Below are positions 1-6,374 of a DNA stretch of 6,848 bases, in pieces. Source of the DNA: Rickettsiales bacterium (GTDB taxonomy: Bacteria; Pseudomonadota; Alphaproteobacteria; Rickettsiales; UBA1997). A program made the translations under genes and the position numbers. The DNA is taken from assembly GCA_947441875.1 (NCBI GenBank), contig CANEUR010000054.1, forward strand, positions 1 to 6,848. Direction: 5' to 3'. The stretch's first letter is position 1, and each line of letters starts with the position of its first letter. The notes under the pieces were generated by a model that had not been told where the DNA came from, searched no databases, and saw nothing but the letters and a program-made list of their open reading frames with translations.

Positions 1-510
1 GCCCGACTCGATTATATAGCAAGCAAAGCAACTGAAATGGGAGTTGGTTATTTTCAACCTCTGCTTACAAAACGAACCGTAGTTGAAAACTTTAATAGCG
101 AAAAATTTTTTGCCAACATTAAAGAAGCAACAGAACAATGCGGTCGAAATTTATTGCCACACATTTTGCCCTTAACAAAACTTTCTGCATTCTTAAACAA
201 TAAAAAACCTCAAGATATTTTGCTATTTTGCAACGAAAACGGTAACGGAACACAAGCTAGTAAAATATTACCAACTCTTATCAAAAATAGTCAAAATCAA
301 CAAATCATAGTTTTGATAGGTCCAGAAGGAGGGTTTAATAAAACAGAACAAGAATTAATTTTAGAGCAAGAAAATTGCTTTAATCTTAACTTAGGGCCAC
401 GAATTTTACGATCAGATACCGCCATAGTAACTGCTTTAGCTTTGGTACAAGAATTTTTAGGCGACTTTTATTTACCTGCAAATTTTTATTTAGAAGAAAT
501 TTCTATTTGA
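1..510 (+). CDS. rsmE: 16S rRNA (uracil-1498-N3)-methyltransferase RsmE, 5' truncated by window edge
   Basis: RsmE uses S-adenosylmethionine to methylate N3 of U1498 in 16S rRNA, in the cytoplasm. The frame is open from base 1, giving 169 residues that begin ARLDYIASKATEMGVGYFQP. This matches the KATELGV..IQPLL..R start of the family's SPOUT (trefoil-knot) domain. Two knot motifs are clear: LIGPEGGF at about fragment residues 105-112, and LGPRILRSDTA at about 131-141. Both belong to the SAM-binding knot. Full-length RsmE is usually about 240 residues, so roughly the first 70, the PUA-like RNA-binding domain, lie outside the window. The first in-frame ATG at 37 falls inside a conserved block and is not the start. 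The gene ends at a TGA (508-510), 59 bases before ispB. In many alphaproteobacteria rsmE sits next to ubiA; whether that holds here is off the left edge. Identification is firm. Confidence 0.93.
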   Translation, partial: ARLDYIASKATEMGVGYFQPLLTKRTVVENFNSEKFFANIKEATEQCGRNLLPHILPLTKLSAFLNNKKPQDILLFCNENGNGTQASKILPTLIKNSQNQQIIVLIGPEGGFNKTEQELILEQENCFNLNLGPRILRSDTAIVTALALVQEFLGDFYLPANFYLEEISI

Positions 511-569
511 TTTTTTATCAAATTAGTTTTAAACTATCCAATAACCGAAATAAAAACCAATATTTAAAT

Positions 570-1595
570 ATGTCTAATACACTTTTTCAACAACAAGAAA
601 TTAGTAAAAATTTTGAAAACCTGCTTGATTATTTTTCTTCCGATCTCGCAGAGATAGAAAAAATTATTTTAAATTCCGCTTTTGGAAAATCTAATTTAAT
701 TGCCGAAATAACCCAAAACTTATTTAGTTCTGGCGGTAAAAAAATTAGACCAATTTTATTATTAGCAACTGCTCAACTTTGCGGTAATAAAAATATTTTT
801 GCTCAACATCATTTAGCTGCAGCAGTTGAAATTATTCACACCGCCACTTTACTTCACGATGATGTTATTGATAATAGTCAAATTCGTCGAGGCAAAAAAA
901 CTGCCAATGCCTTACATGATAACAAGGCTAGTATTTTAGTTGGTGATTATTTATTTTCTTTGGCATTTCAGCTAATGGTTAAAACCCAAAATTTATCGGC
1001 ATTACAATTGTTGTCCACAACATCTTCTATTATTGCCGATGGTGAAGTATTGCAACTGCAACACTCAAATAATCCAATGATTACCTATCAACAATATTGC
1101 GATATTATTTTTGGCAAAACCGCTGTTTTATTTTCAGCATCTTGCGAGGTTGGTGGAATTATTAATCAATCTTCAGATCAGCAAATTTTATATTTAAAAC
1201 AATTTGGCTCCGATCTAGGAATGATCTTTCAAATTGTCGATGATATCTTAGATTATACCGCCAATCAACAAGAATTAGGCAAAAATATTGGTAGCGATTT
1301 TTTTGAAGGAAAAATCACCTTACCAATCATTTTAGCTTTAAAAAAAGCTAACGAAACCGATTTTAAAACCATAACCGAACTATTTGCCTATAATTTTCAA
1401 CATCAAAATACTAACGAACAAAATCTTATCTTGATTCTTGATTTACTAGATAAATATAATTCAATTACCGAAAGTAAAAATATCGTCCAACAATTTTTTA
1501 TAAATGCTAATCAACAACTAAATATATTTCCAAACTCTCTAGCAAAACAACATTTACAATATATTTTGCAATATGCTTCTTTGCGCATTTCTTAA
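570..1595 (+). CDS. ispB: long-chain polyprenyl diphosphate synthase (octaprenyl diphosphate synthase type)
   Basis: This 341-residue trans-prenyltransferase condenses isopentenyl diphosphate onto an allylic primer to build the polyprenyl side chain of ubiquinone. Its motifs stand in the family order: GGKKIRP (55-61), the first Asp-rich motif LLHDDVID (DDxxD at 97-101) followed by RRGK, VGDYLFSLAFQL (124-135), FGKTAVLF (181-188), the second Asp-rich motif DDILD (224-228), then GKNIGSD and EGKITLP. The Asp-rich motifs bind magnesium diphosphates. Ala at -5 from the first motif (residue 92) fits a long-chain product, and HTATLLHDDV closely resembles E. coli IspB; exact chain length is inference. 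ATG 570 is preferred: an in-frame TTG at 507, overlapping the rsmE stop, would add 21 unconserved residues. There is no Shine-Dalgarno motif. The spacer to the next gene is 6 bases, so co-transcription is likely. Confidence 0.88.
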   Translation: MSNTLFQQQEISKNFENLLDYFSSDLAEIEKIILNSAFGKSNLIAEITQNLFSSGGKKIRPILLLATAQLCGNKNIFAQHHLAAAVEIIHTATLLHDDVIDNSQIRRGKKTANALHDNKASILVGDYLFSLAFQLMVKTQNLSALQLLSTTSSIIADGEVLQLQHSNNPMITYQQYCDIIFGKTAVLFSASCEVGGIINQSSDQQILYLKQFGSDLGMIFQIVDDILDYTANQQELGKNIGSDFFEGKITLPIILALKKANETDFKTITELFAYNFQHQNTNEQNLILILDLLDKYNSITESKNIVQQFFINANQQLNIFPNSLAKQHLQYILQYASLRIS

Positions 1596-1601
1596 AAAAA
1601 T

Positions 1602-2102
1602 ATGAAAAGAATTGTTTTTTATCTAATATTTATATTTTTACTCAATAAACCAATTTTCGCTCAAATTATTGATAGCACTTCTTTTAATTGGCTTATCTAC
1701 GAAATGCCAGATCCAGAAGATAATGAATTCAAATTATGTTATATGGTTGCCAATCCTATCTCTTCTGATACCGATCATAGTTCTCGAAAAAAACCTTACC
1801 TCATGATTACACGCTTTCAAAAAACTCGTAGCGAAGAAATAAGTATTTATGGTGGCTATGAATTTAAACTAAATAGCAATATTTTTTTACTCATCGATTC
1901 TTATCAGTTTCGCCTCAAAACTAAAAGTGAAATCGCTTGGGCAAAAACCAAGCAAGAAGATATTAATATTATTCAAACTTTACTACATGGCTCAAGAGTA
2001 AGAGTAAGAAGCGATTCTGCCGTTGGCACTTATGCTATCGACGAATATTCTCTAAAAGGCATTGTTAAAGCCTATGGCAGAGTTCGATCTATTTGTCAAT
2101 AA
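1602..2102 (+). CDS. secreted invasion-associated locus B (IalB) family protein
   Basis: The 166-residue protein starts with a Sec signal peptide: MKR, a hydrophobic stretch at 4-14, and a likely cleavage after IFA (residue 20). The mature part follows the alphaproteobacterial IalB-like pattern from my knowledge of the family. In order it has a Trp near the start (W30), LCYMVANP (45-52), PYLMITR (65-71), EEISIYGGYEFKL (78-90), IDSYQFRL (98-105), AWAKT (112-116), GSRVRVRSDSAVGTYAIDEYSLKG (130-153) and a Cys just before the end (C165). C46 and C165 are the only cysteines and could form a periplasmic disulfide. IalB was named for a Bartonella factor linked to red-cell invasion, but family members occur in free-living alphaproteobacteria, so the name does not show virulence here. 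The family's biochemical role is not established. ATG 1602 lies 6 bases after ispB, and a membrane-protein gene starts 4 bases after the stop. Confidence 0.8.
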   Translation: MKRIVFYLIFIFLLNKPIFAQIIDSTSFNWLIYEMPDPEDNEFKLCYMVANPISSDTDHSSRKKPYLMITRFQKTRSEEISIYGGYEFKLNSNIFLLIDSYQFRLKTKSEIAWAKTKQEDINIIQTLLHGSRVRVRSDSAVGTYAIDEYSLKGIVKAYGRVRSICQ

Positions 2103-2106
2103 TTGT

Positions 2107-2397
2107 ATGAATACTATTGTTTTTTTATTGGTTTTTTTAATTTGTGTACTTAATTTAATTGGTGTTGTAGCAATTTTACAAACAAAACAAGCTCAAACTA
2201 TATTTAGTGTTTTAATAGCATATTATACTTATGTTGTGCCACTGATTTTCTTAGCTAGTATATTAAATTATTTTAGCTTGCTAAATTTAGTAAAAATTAC
2301 CATTTTATTTTTGCTTAATTTAATTTTTATACATTTGACAATATTTTTGTTAAAAAATCAACAAAATAACTTGCAAAATCAAAACAAAACAAGCTAA
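2107..2397 (+). CDS. small membrane protein with three transmembrane segments, function unknown
   Basis: I do not recognise this protein. From ATG 2107 it has 96 residues and is almost wholly hydrophobic. It has three predicted membrane helices at about 3-24, 31-54 and 59-82, a short polar loop (QTKQAQ) after the first, and a Gln/Asn-rich tail (83-96). The frame is open further upstream, with an ATG at 2074 and a TTG at 2062 overlapping the IalB-like gene, but those starts would put an acidic polar leader before the first helix. ATG 2107 is only 4 bases past the preceding stop and starts directly at the helix, so it is preferred. Translation is probably coupled to the upstream gene. Three helices and about 95 residues resemble small Mrp antiporter subunits (MrpF), but the RGPT..DR-like motif is missing, so I do not assign that. 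Confidence 0.6.
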   Translation: MNTIVFLLVFLICVLNLIGVVAILQTKQAQTIFSVLIAYYTYVVPLIFLASILNYFSLLNLVKITILFLLNLIFIHLTIFLLKNQQNNLQNQNKTS

Positions 2398-2417
2398 AAT
2401 TTACTAACATAACATTT

Positions 2418-2444
2418 TAATACCAACTCCTTGAATTAGTATTA
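2418..2444 (+). terminator. weak hairpin before a T-rich run, possible terminator
   Basis: TAATAC (2418-2423) can pair with GTATTA (2439-2444). A mismatch and two further A-T pairs follow inward, leaving a loop of about nine bases. A T-rich stretch (TTATTTTTAA) follows. The stem is AT-rich and short, so it is at best a weak intrinsic terminator for the upstream genes. Its place in the longest spacer between plus-strand genes is the main support. Confidence 0.25.
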
Positions 2445-2445
2445 T
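2440..2445 (+). promoter_or_regulatory. candidate -10 element upstream of the PpiC gene
   Basis: TATTAT matches the sigma-70 -10 consensus at five of six positions. It would place transcription start near 2452, about 20 bases before the ATG at 2472. No good -35 hexamer stands 16-18 bases upstream, and such sequences are frequent by chance in AT-rich DNA. The site also overlaps the right arm of the 2418-2444 hairpin. It is listed only because this is the one spacer in the plus-strand run long enough for a promoter. Confidence 0.18.
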
Positions 2446-2471
2446 TATTTTTAATCTTTATTTTTAAACCC

Positions 2472-3299
2472 ATGAAAAAAATTTTTATTACCTTACTTTT
2501 AGCTTTTTTTACTTTTTCTTGCGCAATGTTTTCGCAAAAAAATACTGCTGAAAAAACCATTGTTGCCACCTATAATAAAGGTCAAATTAATTTATCCGAA
2601 GTGCAACTAGAGCTCGATAAAATTGCCAACAAAAATGAAAAACTCAAAAATTTAAAATTTAGCGACTTAAAAAAAGATCAACAAGAGCTTATTATTAAAG
2701 AAATGATTCTCCAAAAAATCATTTATCAAGAAGCAAAAAAACAAGGCTTTAAACAAGAAGAATCTTATAAAAAAGCTATGCAAGATTTCAAACAAGAATT
2801 CTTAAAACAAAAACTTTATAATTATTTGGTAAACACTGCCAAAACCGAAGCAAATGTGCAAAAAAATTATAACGAATTGCTAGAAAAAAGTCAAAATAAA
2901 CTCGATTTTAAAATCAGCTATATCGCTATTAATAACCAAAAAAAAGCTCAAGAAATTTATCAAAAATTAGTAAAAAATCCAAGCAATTTTGCTAAACAAG
3001 CCAAACAAAACTCACTTGATAAAGAAACCGCTAAAAAAGGTGGTAATTTAGGTTTTGTTTTTGAAGATAATCTACCAAAATCTTTAGTGGAAAATTTAAA
3101 ACAACTCAAAAAAAATCAAATTACTCAACCAGTTGAAGTTGCCGATTCTTGGTTTATTGTACAGCTCCAACAAACTAGAAAAGCCGAAATCTTACCTTTT
3201 GAAAAAGCCAAAGAACAATTGGCAGAAAATCTCGCTAAATTAGCAGTCGAAGATTTTATTGAAAAATCATTAGAAAAAGCCAAAATAAACATTAAATAA
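2472..3299 (+). CDS. periplasmic or lipid-anchored parvulin-type peptidyl-prolyl isomerase (SurA/PrsA/PpiC family)
   Basis: This 275-residue protein is exported and should catalyse cis-trans isomerisation of Xaa-Pro bonds or act as a chaperone for envelope proteins. It begins with a Sec signal (MKK, then a hydrophobic core at 4-15). Cys17 in FTFSC could be lipidated, but Thr at -3 and Phe at -2 make a poor lipobox. Residues about 29-140 resemble the helical SurA N-terminal chaperone region: ATYNKGQINLSEV, then a helix pair ending KEMILQKIIYQEAKKQGF. A rotamase domain at about 144-235 shows FAKQAKQNSLDKETAKKGGNLGFV (173-196) and ITQPVEVADSWFIVQL (217-232), the usual end of the fold. A charged C-terminal helix follows. 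Composition is extreme: 48 Lys to one Arg. The ATG follows a 74-base spacer, and ilvD starts 3 bases after the stop. SurA, PrsA and PpiC cannot be told apart here. Confidence 0.85.
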   Translation: MKKIFITLLLAFFTFSCAMFSQKNTAEKTIVATYNKGQINLSEVQLELDKIANKNEKLKNLKFSDLKKDQQELIIKEMILQKIIYQEAKKQGFKQEESYKKAMQDFKQEFLKQKLYNYLVNTAKTEANVQKNYNELLEKSQNKLDFKISYIAINNQKKAQEIYQKLVKNPSNFAKQAKQNSLDKETAKKGGNLGFVFEDNLPKSLVENLKQLKKNQITQPVEVADSWFIVQLQQTRKAEILPFEKAKEQLAENLAKLAVEDFIEKSLEKAKINIK

Positions 3300-3302
3300 A
3301 AC

Positions 3303-5048
3303 ATGTCTAACAATTATTTACAAAACCTACCTTCTAGATATGTAACCAAAAAACATGGTTGCGAAGCTAGAAAAACTATGCTTTATAATCTCCAAACCGA
3401 TCTTTATCCAAACGGTTTAAGCGAAGAAGATCTGCAAAAACCTTTTGTAGGAGTAGTCACCGCTTGGAACGAGGCCGCCCCTTGCAATATAGCTCTTTCA
3501 CGCCAAGCTCAACCAGCTAAAAAGGGAGTAAAAGATAATAACGGCACCCCACGCGAATTTACCACCATCACCGTAACCGATGGCATTGCCAACGGTCATC
3601 AAGGCATGAAATCTTCTTTAGTTTCTCGAGAAGTAATCGCCGATTCTATCGAGCTTACTGTTCGAGGCCATTGCTATGATGCCTTGGTTTGCATTGCTGG
3701 TTGTGATAAATCTTTGCCAGCCATGATGATGGCAATGTGTCGCTTAAATATTCCTTCGGTTTTTATGTATGGTGGCTCTATTTTACCAGGTAAATTTCAT
3801 GGTCATGATGTTACTATTGTTGATGTTTTTGAAGGTGTTGGTAAAAGAGATGCTGGCACTATGAGCTCTGCAGATTTACAATTACTCGCTAAATCGGCCT
3901 GTCCTTCTGCTGGAGCTTGTGGCGGACAGTTCACCGCCAACACTATGGCTTGTGTAAGCGAAGCAATTGGTTTGGCTCTACCTGGCTCTTCAGGAGCCCC
4001 TGCCCCCTATCAATCGCGCGATGAATATGCCTATCATTCAGGAAAAGCAGTAATGAATTTAATTAATTTAGGCATTAAAGCAAGGCACATTGTTACTAAA
4101 AAAGCCCTCGAAAATGCTGCTACCATTGTGGCCGCCACTGGTGGCTCAACTAATGCTGTTTTACATTTACCTGCCATTGCTAATGAATGTGGTATTAATT
4201 TTGATGTATTTGATATTGGTAAAATTTTTGCCAAAACTCCTTATATTGCCAATATGAAACCCGGAGGCAAATATGTTGCCAAAGATCTTTACGAAGCAGG
4301 CGGAGTGCAAATGGTTTTAAAAATATTGCTAGATGCTGGCTACATTCATGGCGATTGCCTTACAGTTACTGGCAAAACTATGGCCGAAAATTTAGCAAAT
4401 ATTAAATTTAACCCTAATCAAGATGTGGTAAGTTTACCAAGTGCACCACTCGCCAAAACTGGTGGAGTAGTTGTTTTGCAAGGTAATTTGGCCAGCGAAG
4501 GAGCGGTTGTAAAAGTTGCAGGCATGCAAGAATCTGAGCTACATTTTAGTGGTGTTGCTCGTTGTTTTGATTGCGAAGAAGATTGTTTTGAAGCAGTTAA
4601 AAACAAACAATATCAAGCTGGCGATATTTTAATTATTCGCTATGAAGGTCCAAAAGGTGGCCCTGGTATGCGCGAAATGTTAGCAACCACTTCGGCAATT
4701 TATGGGCAAGGCATGGGAAAAGAAGTTGCCTTAATTACCGATGGCAGGTTTTCTGGTGGTACTAGAGGTTTTTGTGTTGGTCATGTAAGTCCCGAAGCTG
4801 CGGTTGGTGGTGCCATTGCCTTAATTATTGATGGCGATAAAATTACCATCGATGCCAAAAACGGCACTATTACTTTACATGTTTCTAGCGAAATTTTACA
4901 ATCACGTAAAAATCAATGGCAAGCCAAATCTACCCAATATAATTCTGGTGCCATCTGGAAGTATGCTCAAACTGTTGGCTCTGCCAAAAATGGAGCCACA
5001 ACACATTTTGGAGCCTCTGCCGAAACTATTTCATATGATCAAATCTAA
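3303..5048 (+). CDS. ilvD: dihydroxy-acid dehydratase IlvD
   Basis: IlvD is an Fe-S dehydratase. It converts 2,3-dihydroxy-isovalerate and 2,3-dihydroxy-3-methylvalerate to the 2-keto acids of valine/leucine and isoleucine synthesis, in the cytoplasm. The 581-residue length fits the family (about 555-615), so the gene looks complete. The three family cluster cysteines are present: C61 in WNEAAPCN, C134 in IAGCDKSLPA and C206 in GACGGQFTANTM. K136 follows the second. VTDGIANGHQGMKSSLVSRE (92-111) carries metal-binding Asp93. YEGPKGGPGMREM (447-459) and TDGRFSGGTRG (479-489, with the catalytic-type Ser484) complete the C-terminal domain. Only three cluster cysteines are seen, as in both 2Fe-2S and 4Fe-4S members, so cluster type is not decided here. 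It starts 3 bases after the PpiC gene and its last 14 bases overlap proA. No leader or attenuator fits in that gap. No other ilv gene is visible. Confidence 0.97.
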   Translation: MSNNYLQNLPSRYVTKKHGCEARKTMLYNLQTDLYPNGLSEEDLQKPFVGVVTAWNEAAPCNIALSRQAQPAKKGVKDNNGTPREFTTITVTDGIANGHQGMKSSLVSREVIADSIELTVRGHCYDALVCIAGCDKSLPAMMMAMCRLNIPSVFMYGGSILPGKFHGHDVTIVDVFEGVGKRDAGTMSSADLQLLAKSACPSAGACGGQFTANTMACVSEAIGLALPGSSGAPAPYQSRDEYAYHSGKAVMNLINLGIKARHIVTKKALENAATIVAATGGSTNAVLHLPAIANECGINFDVFDIGKIFAKTPYIANMKPGGKYVAKDLYEAGGVQMVLKILLDAGYIHGDCLTVTGKTMAENLANIKFNPNQDVVSLPSAPLAKTGGVVVLQGNLASEGAVVKVAGMQESELHFSGVARCFDCEEDCFEAVKNKQYQAGDILIIRYEGPKGGPGMREMLATTSAIYGQGMGKEVALITDGRFSGGTRGFCVGHVSPEAAVGGAIALIIDGDKITIDAKNGTITLHVSSEILQSRKNQWQAKSTQYNSGAIWKYAQTVGSAKNGATTHFGASAETISYDQI

Positions 5049-6309
5049 AAATTTCATTAACAATATTTCAGCAATAGATTTTGCCAAACAGGCTTTTTTA
5101 GCAAAAAAAAACCTCGCTAATTTATCTACTCAAGTAAAAAATGCAATTTTATTGCAAGTTGCTCAAGAAATTATCAATAATTCTTCGGCTATTTTGCAAG
5201 CCAATCATCTTGATTTAGAAAATGCTAAACAAAACAATTTAGAGCCAAGCAAAATTGATAGACTCATGTTAACCGAAAAAGCCCTTAACAACATTGCTCA
5301 ATCTATCATTGAAATTGCTAATTTACCAGATCCTGTTGGTAAAATTAGCTATGATGTAAGTAGAAAAAATGGCTTAAATATTAAAAGAATATCTGTGCCA
5401 ATTGGGGTTTTGCTGGTAGTCTATGAATCGCGCCCCAATGTAACTTCTGATGTTTCTGCCCTTGCTATAAAATCTGGCAATGTGGCAATGCTACGTTGTG
5501 GCTCAGATTCTTACCAAAGTTCAAAAGAAATTGCCAATATTTATAAAAAAGTATTACAAAGTTTTAATCTCGATAGTAATATTATATCATTTTGCTACAA
5601 TAACAAGCGCGATTTTTTACAACAACTATTGCAATTATCACAATATATCGATGTTATTATTCCAAGAGGTGGTAAATCTTTAATTTCTGCTATTTCTAAT
5701 AATACTAAAATACCGTTATTTAAGCATCTAGATGGCAATTGCCACACATATGTTCATTGTGATGCCAATTTTGATAAAGCAATTCAAATTATTCTTAATG
5801 CCAAACTCAGAAGAACAGGTATTTGCGGAGCCACCGAATCTTTATTAATTGACGAGTGTATTGCTAATCAATTTTTGCCTTTACTTTGTAAAGCTTTACA
5901 AGAGAAGCAATGCCAAATCAGGGGCGATGCTTTATCGTGCAGTTTAAACTCCTATATTTTACCAGCAACAGAGCAAGATTTTTACCAAGAATACCTCGAT
6001 AAAATCGTTTCTTTAAAAATTGTAAACAATCTTACAGCCGCCATTGACTGGATAAACACTTACAGCTCTTCACATACCGAAAGCATCATTACTGAAAATA
6101 GCCAAGTTGCTAACCAATTTTTACAACAAATCGATTCTGCCATTGTGATGCACAATGCTTCTACTCAATTTGCCGATGGTGGCGAATTTGGCTTAGGGGC
6201 AGAGGTTGGCATTTCCACAGGCAAGCTTCATGCTAGAGGGCCAGTTGGGCTTGAACAACTCACAACTTACAAATATTTAGTTTCTGCCGATTGCGGTTTA
6301 AGAGACTAA
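5035..6309 (+). CDS. proA: gamma-glutamyl phosphate reductase ProA
   Basis: ProA reduces gamma-glutamyl phosphate with NADPH to glutamate-5-semialdehyde, the second step of proline synthesis, in the cytoplasm. From ATG 5035 it has 424 residues, close to the usual 415-430. Motifs in order: RISVPIGVLLVVYESRPNVT (118-137), AIKSGNVAMLRCGSDS (144-159), DVIIPRGG (206-213), HLDGNCHTYV (231-240), the catalytic loop NAKLRRTGICGATESLL (255-271, nucleophile Cys264), and FADGGEFGLGAEVG followed by KLHARGPVGLEQLTT near the end. The RRTGICGA and ARGPVG forms are typical of alphaproteobacterial ProA, where other groups have CNA-type loops. The start lies inside ilvD, overlapping it by 14 bases in another frame. 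The frame stays open back to 4828, but that part is an ilvD shadow. Translational coupling to ilvD is likely. The partner kinase gene proB is not in the window. Confidence 0.97.
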   Translation: MIKSKNFINNISAIDFAKQAFLAKKNLANLSTQVKNAILLQVAQEIINNSSAILQANHLDLENAKQNNLEPSKIDRLMLTEKALNNIAQSIIEIANLPDPVGKISYDVSRKNGLNIKRISVPIGVLLVVYESRPNVTSDVSALAIKSGNVAMLRCGSDSYQSSKEIANIYKKVLQSFNLDSNIISFCYNNKRDFLQQLLQLSQYIDVIIPRGGKSLISAISNNTKIPLFKHLDGNCHTYVHCDANFDKAIQIILNAKLRRTGICGATESLLIDECIANQFLPLLCKALQEKQCQIRGDALSCSLNSYILPATEQDFYQEYLDKIVSLKIVNNLTAAIDWINTYSSSHTESIITENSQVANQFLQQIDSAIVMHNASTQFADGGEFGLGAEVGISTGKLHARGPVGLEQLTTYKYLVSADCGLRD

Positions 6310-6318
6310 TTCTTTCAT

Positions 6319-6336
6319 AAAGTCAACTGGCTCTTT
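6319..6336 (+). terminator. weak hairpin after proA, possible terminator
   Basis: AAAGTC and GGCTCTTT can fold around an AACT loop, with one G-T wobble and one bulged C. TTAATTATT follows. It sits 9 bases past the proA stop, in the 65-base gap between convergent genes, where a terminator is expected. The stem is short and imperfect, so support is mostly positional. No better hairpin is visible for the minus-strand gene. Confidence 0.25.
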
Positions 6337-6374
6337 AATTATTGAATAATATAAAATGAAATCTATTTGTTAGT

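Noticed and set aside
1993..2009. Short direct repeat (AGAGTA twice) in the IalB-like gene
   Set aside because: It encodes the RVRV strand expected of the family, so it is a coding coincidence, not a repeat element.
2107..2397. MrpF-like antiporter subunit identity for the small membrane protein
   Set aside because: Length and three helices fit, but the conserved polar/Asp motif between helices is missing and no other Mrp subunits are nearby.
3125..3313. Minus-strand ORF of 62 residues opposite the end of the PpiC gene
   Set aside because: It is antisense to a clear conserved coding region, with no recognisable motif, and fits a shadow of that gene.
4034..4234. Minus-strand ORF of 66 residues inside ilvD
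   Set aside because: It is antisense to conserved IlvD sequence with no independent support.
4418..4606. Minus-strand ORF of 62 residues inside ilvD
   Set aside because: It is a low-complexity antisense shadow of IlvD.
4828..5034. In-frame extension of proA upstream of ATG 5035, giving a 493-residue ORF
   Set aside because: It lies wholly inside ilvD in another frame, has no ProA-like content, and the protein from 5035 already matches full ProA length.
5480..5683. Plus-strand ORF of 67 residues inside proA
   Set aside because: It is an out-of-frame shadow of ProA with no start context or recognisable domain.
6310..6374. Palindromic ATTATT/AATAAT at about 6340-6352 as a terminator or binding site
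   Set aside because: The arms are pure A/T and nearly touch, leaving no stable hairpin loop; such sites are expected by chance in AT-rich spacers.
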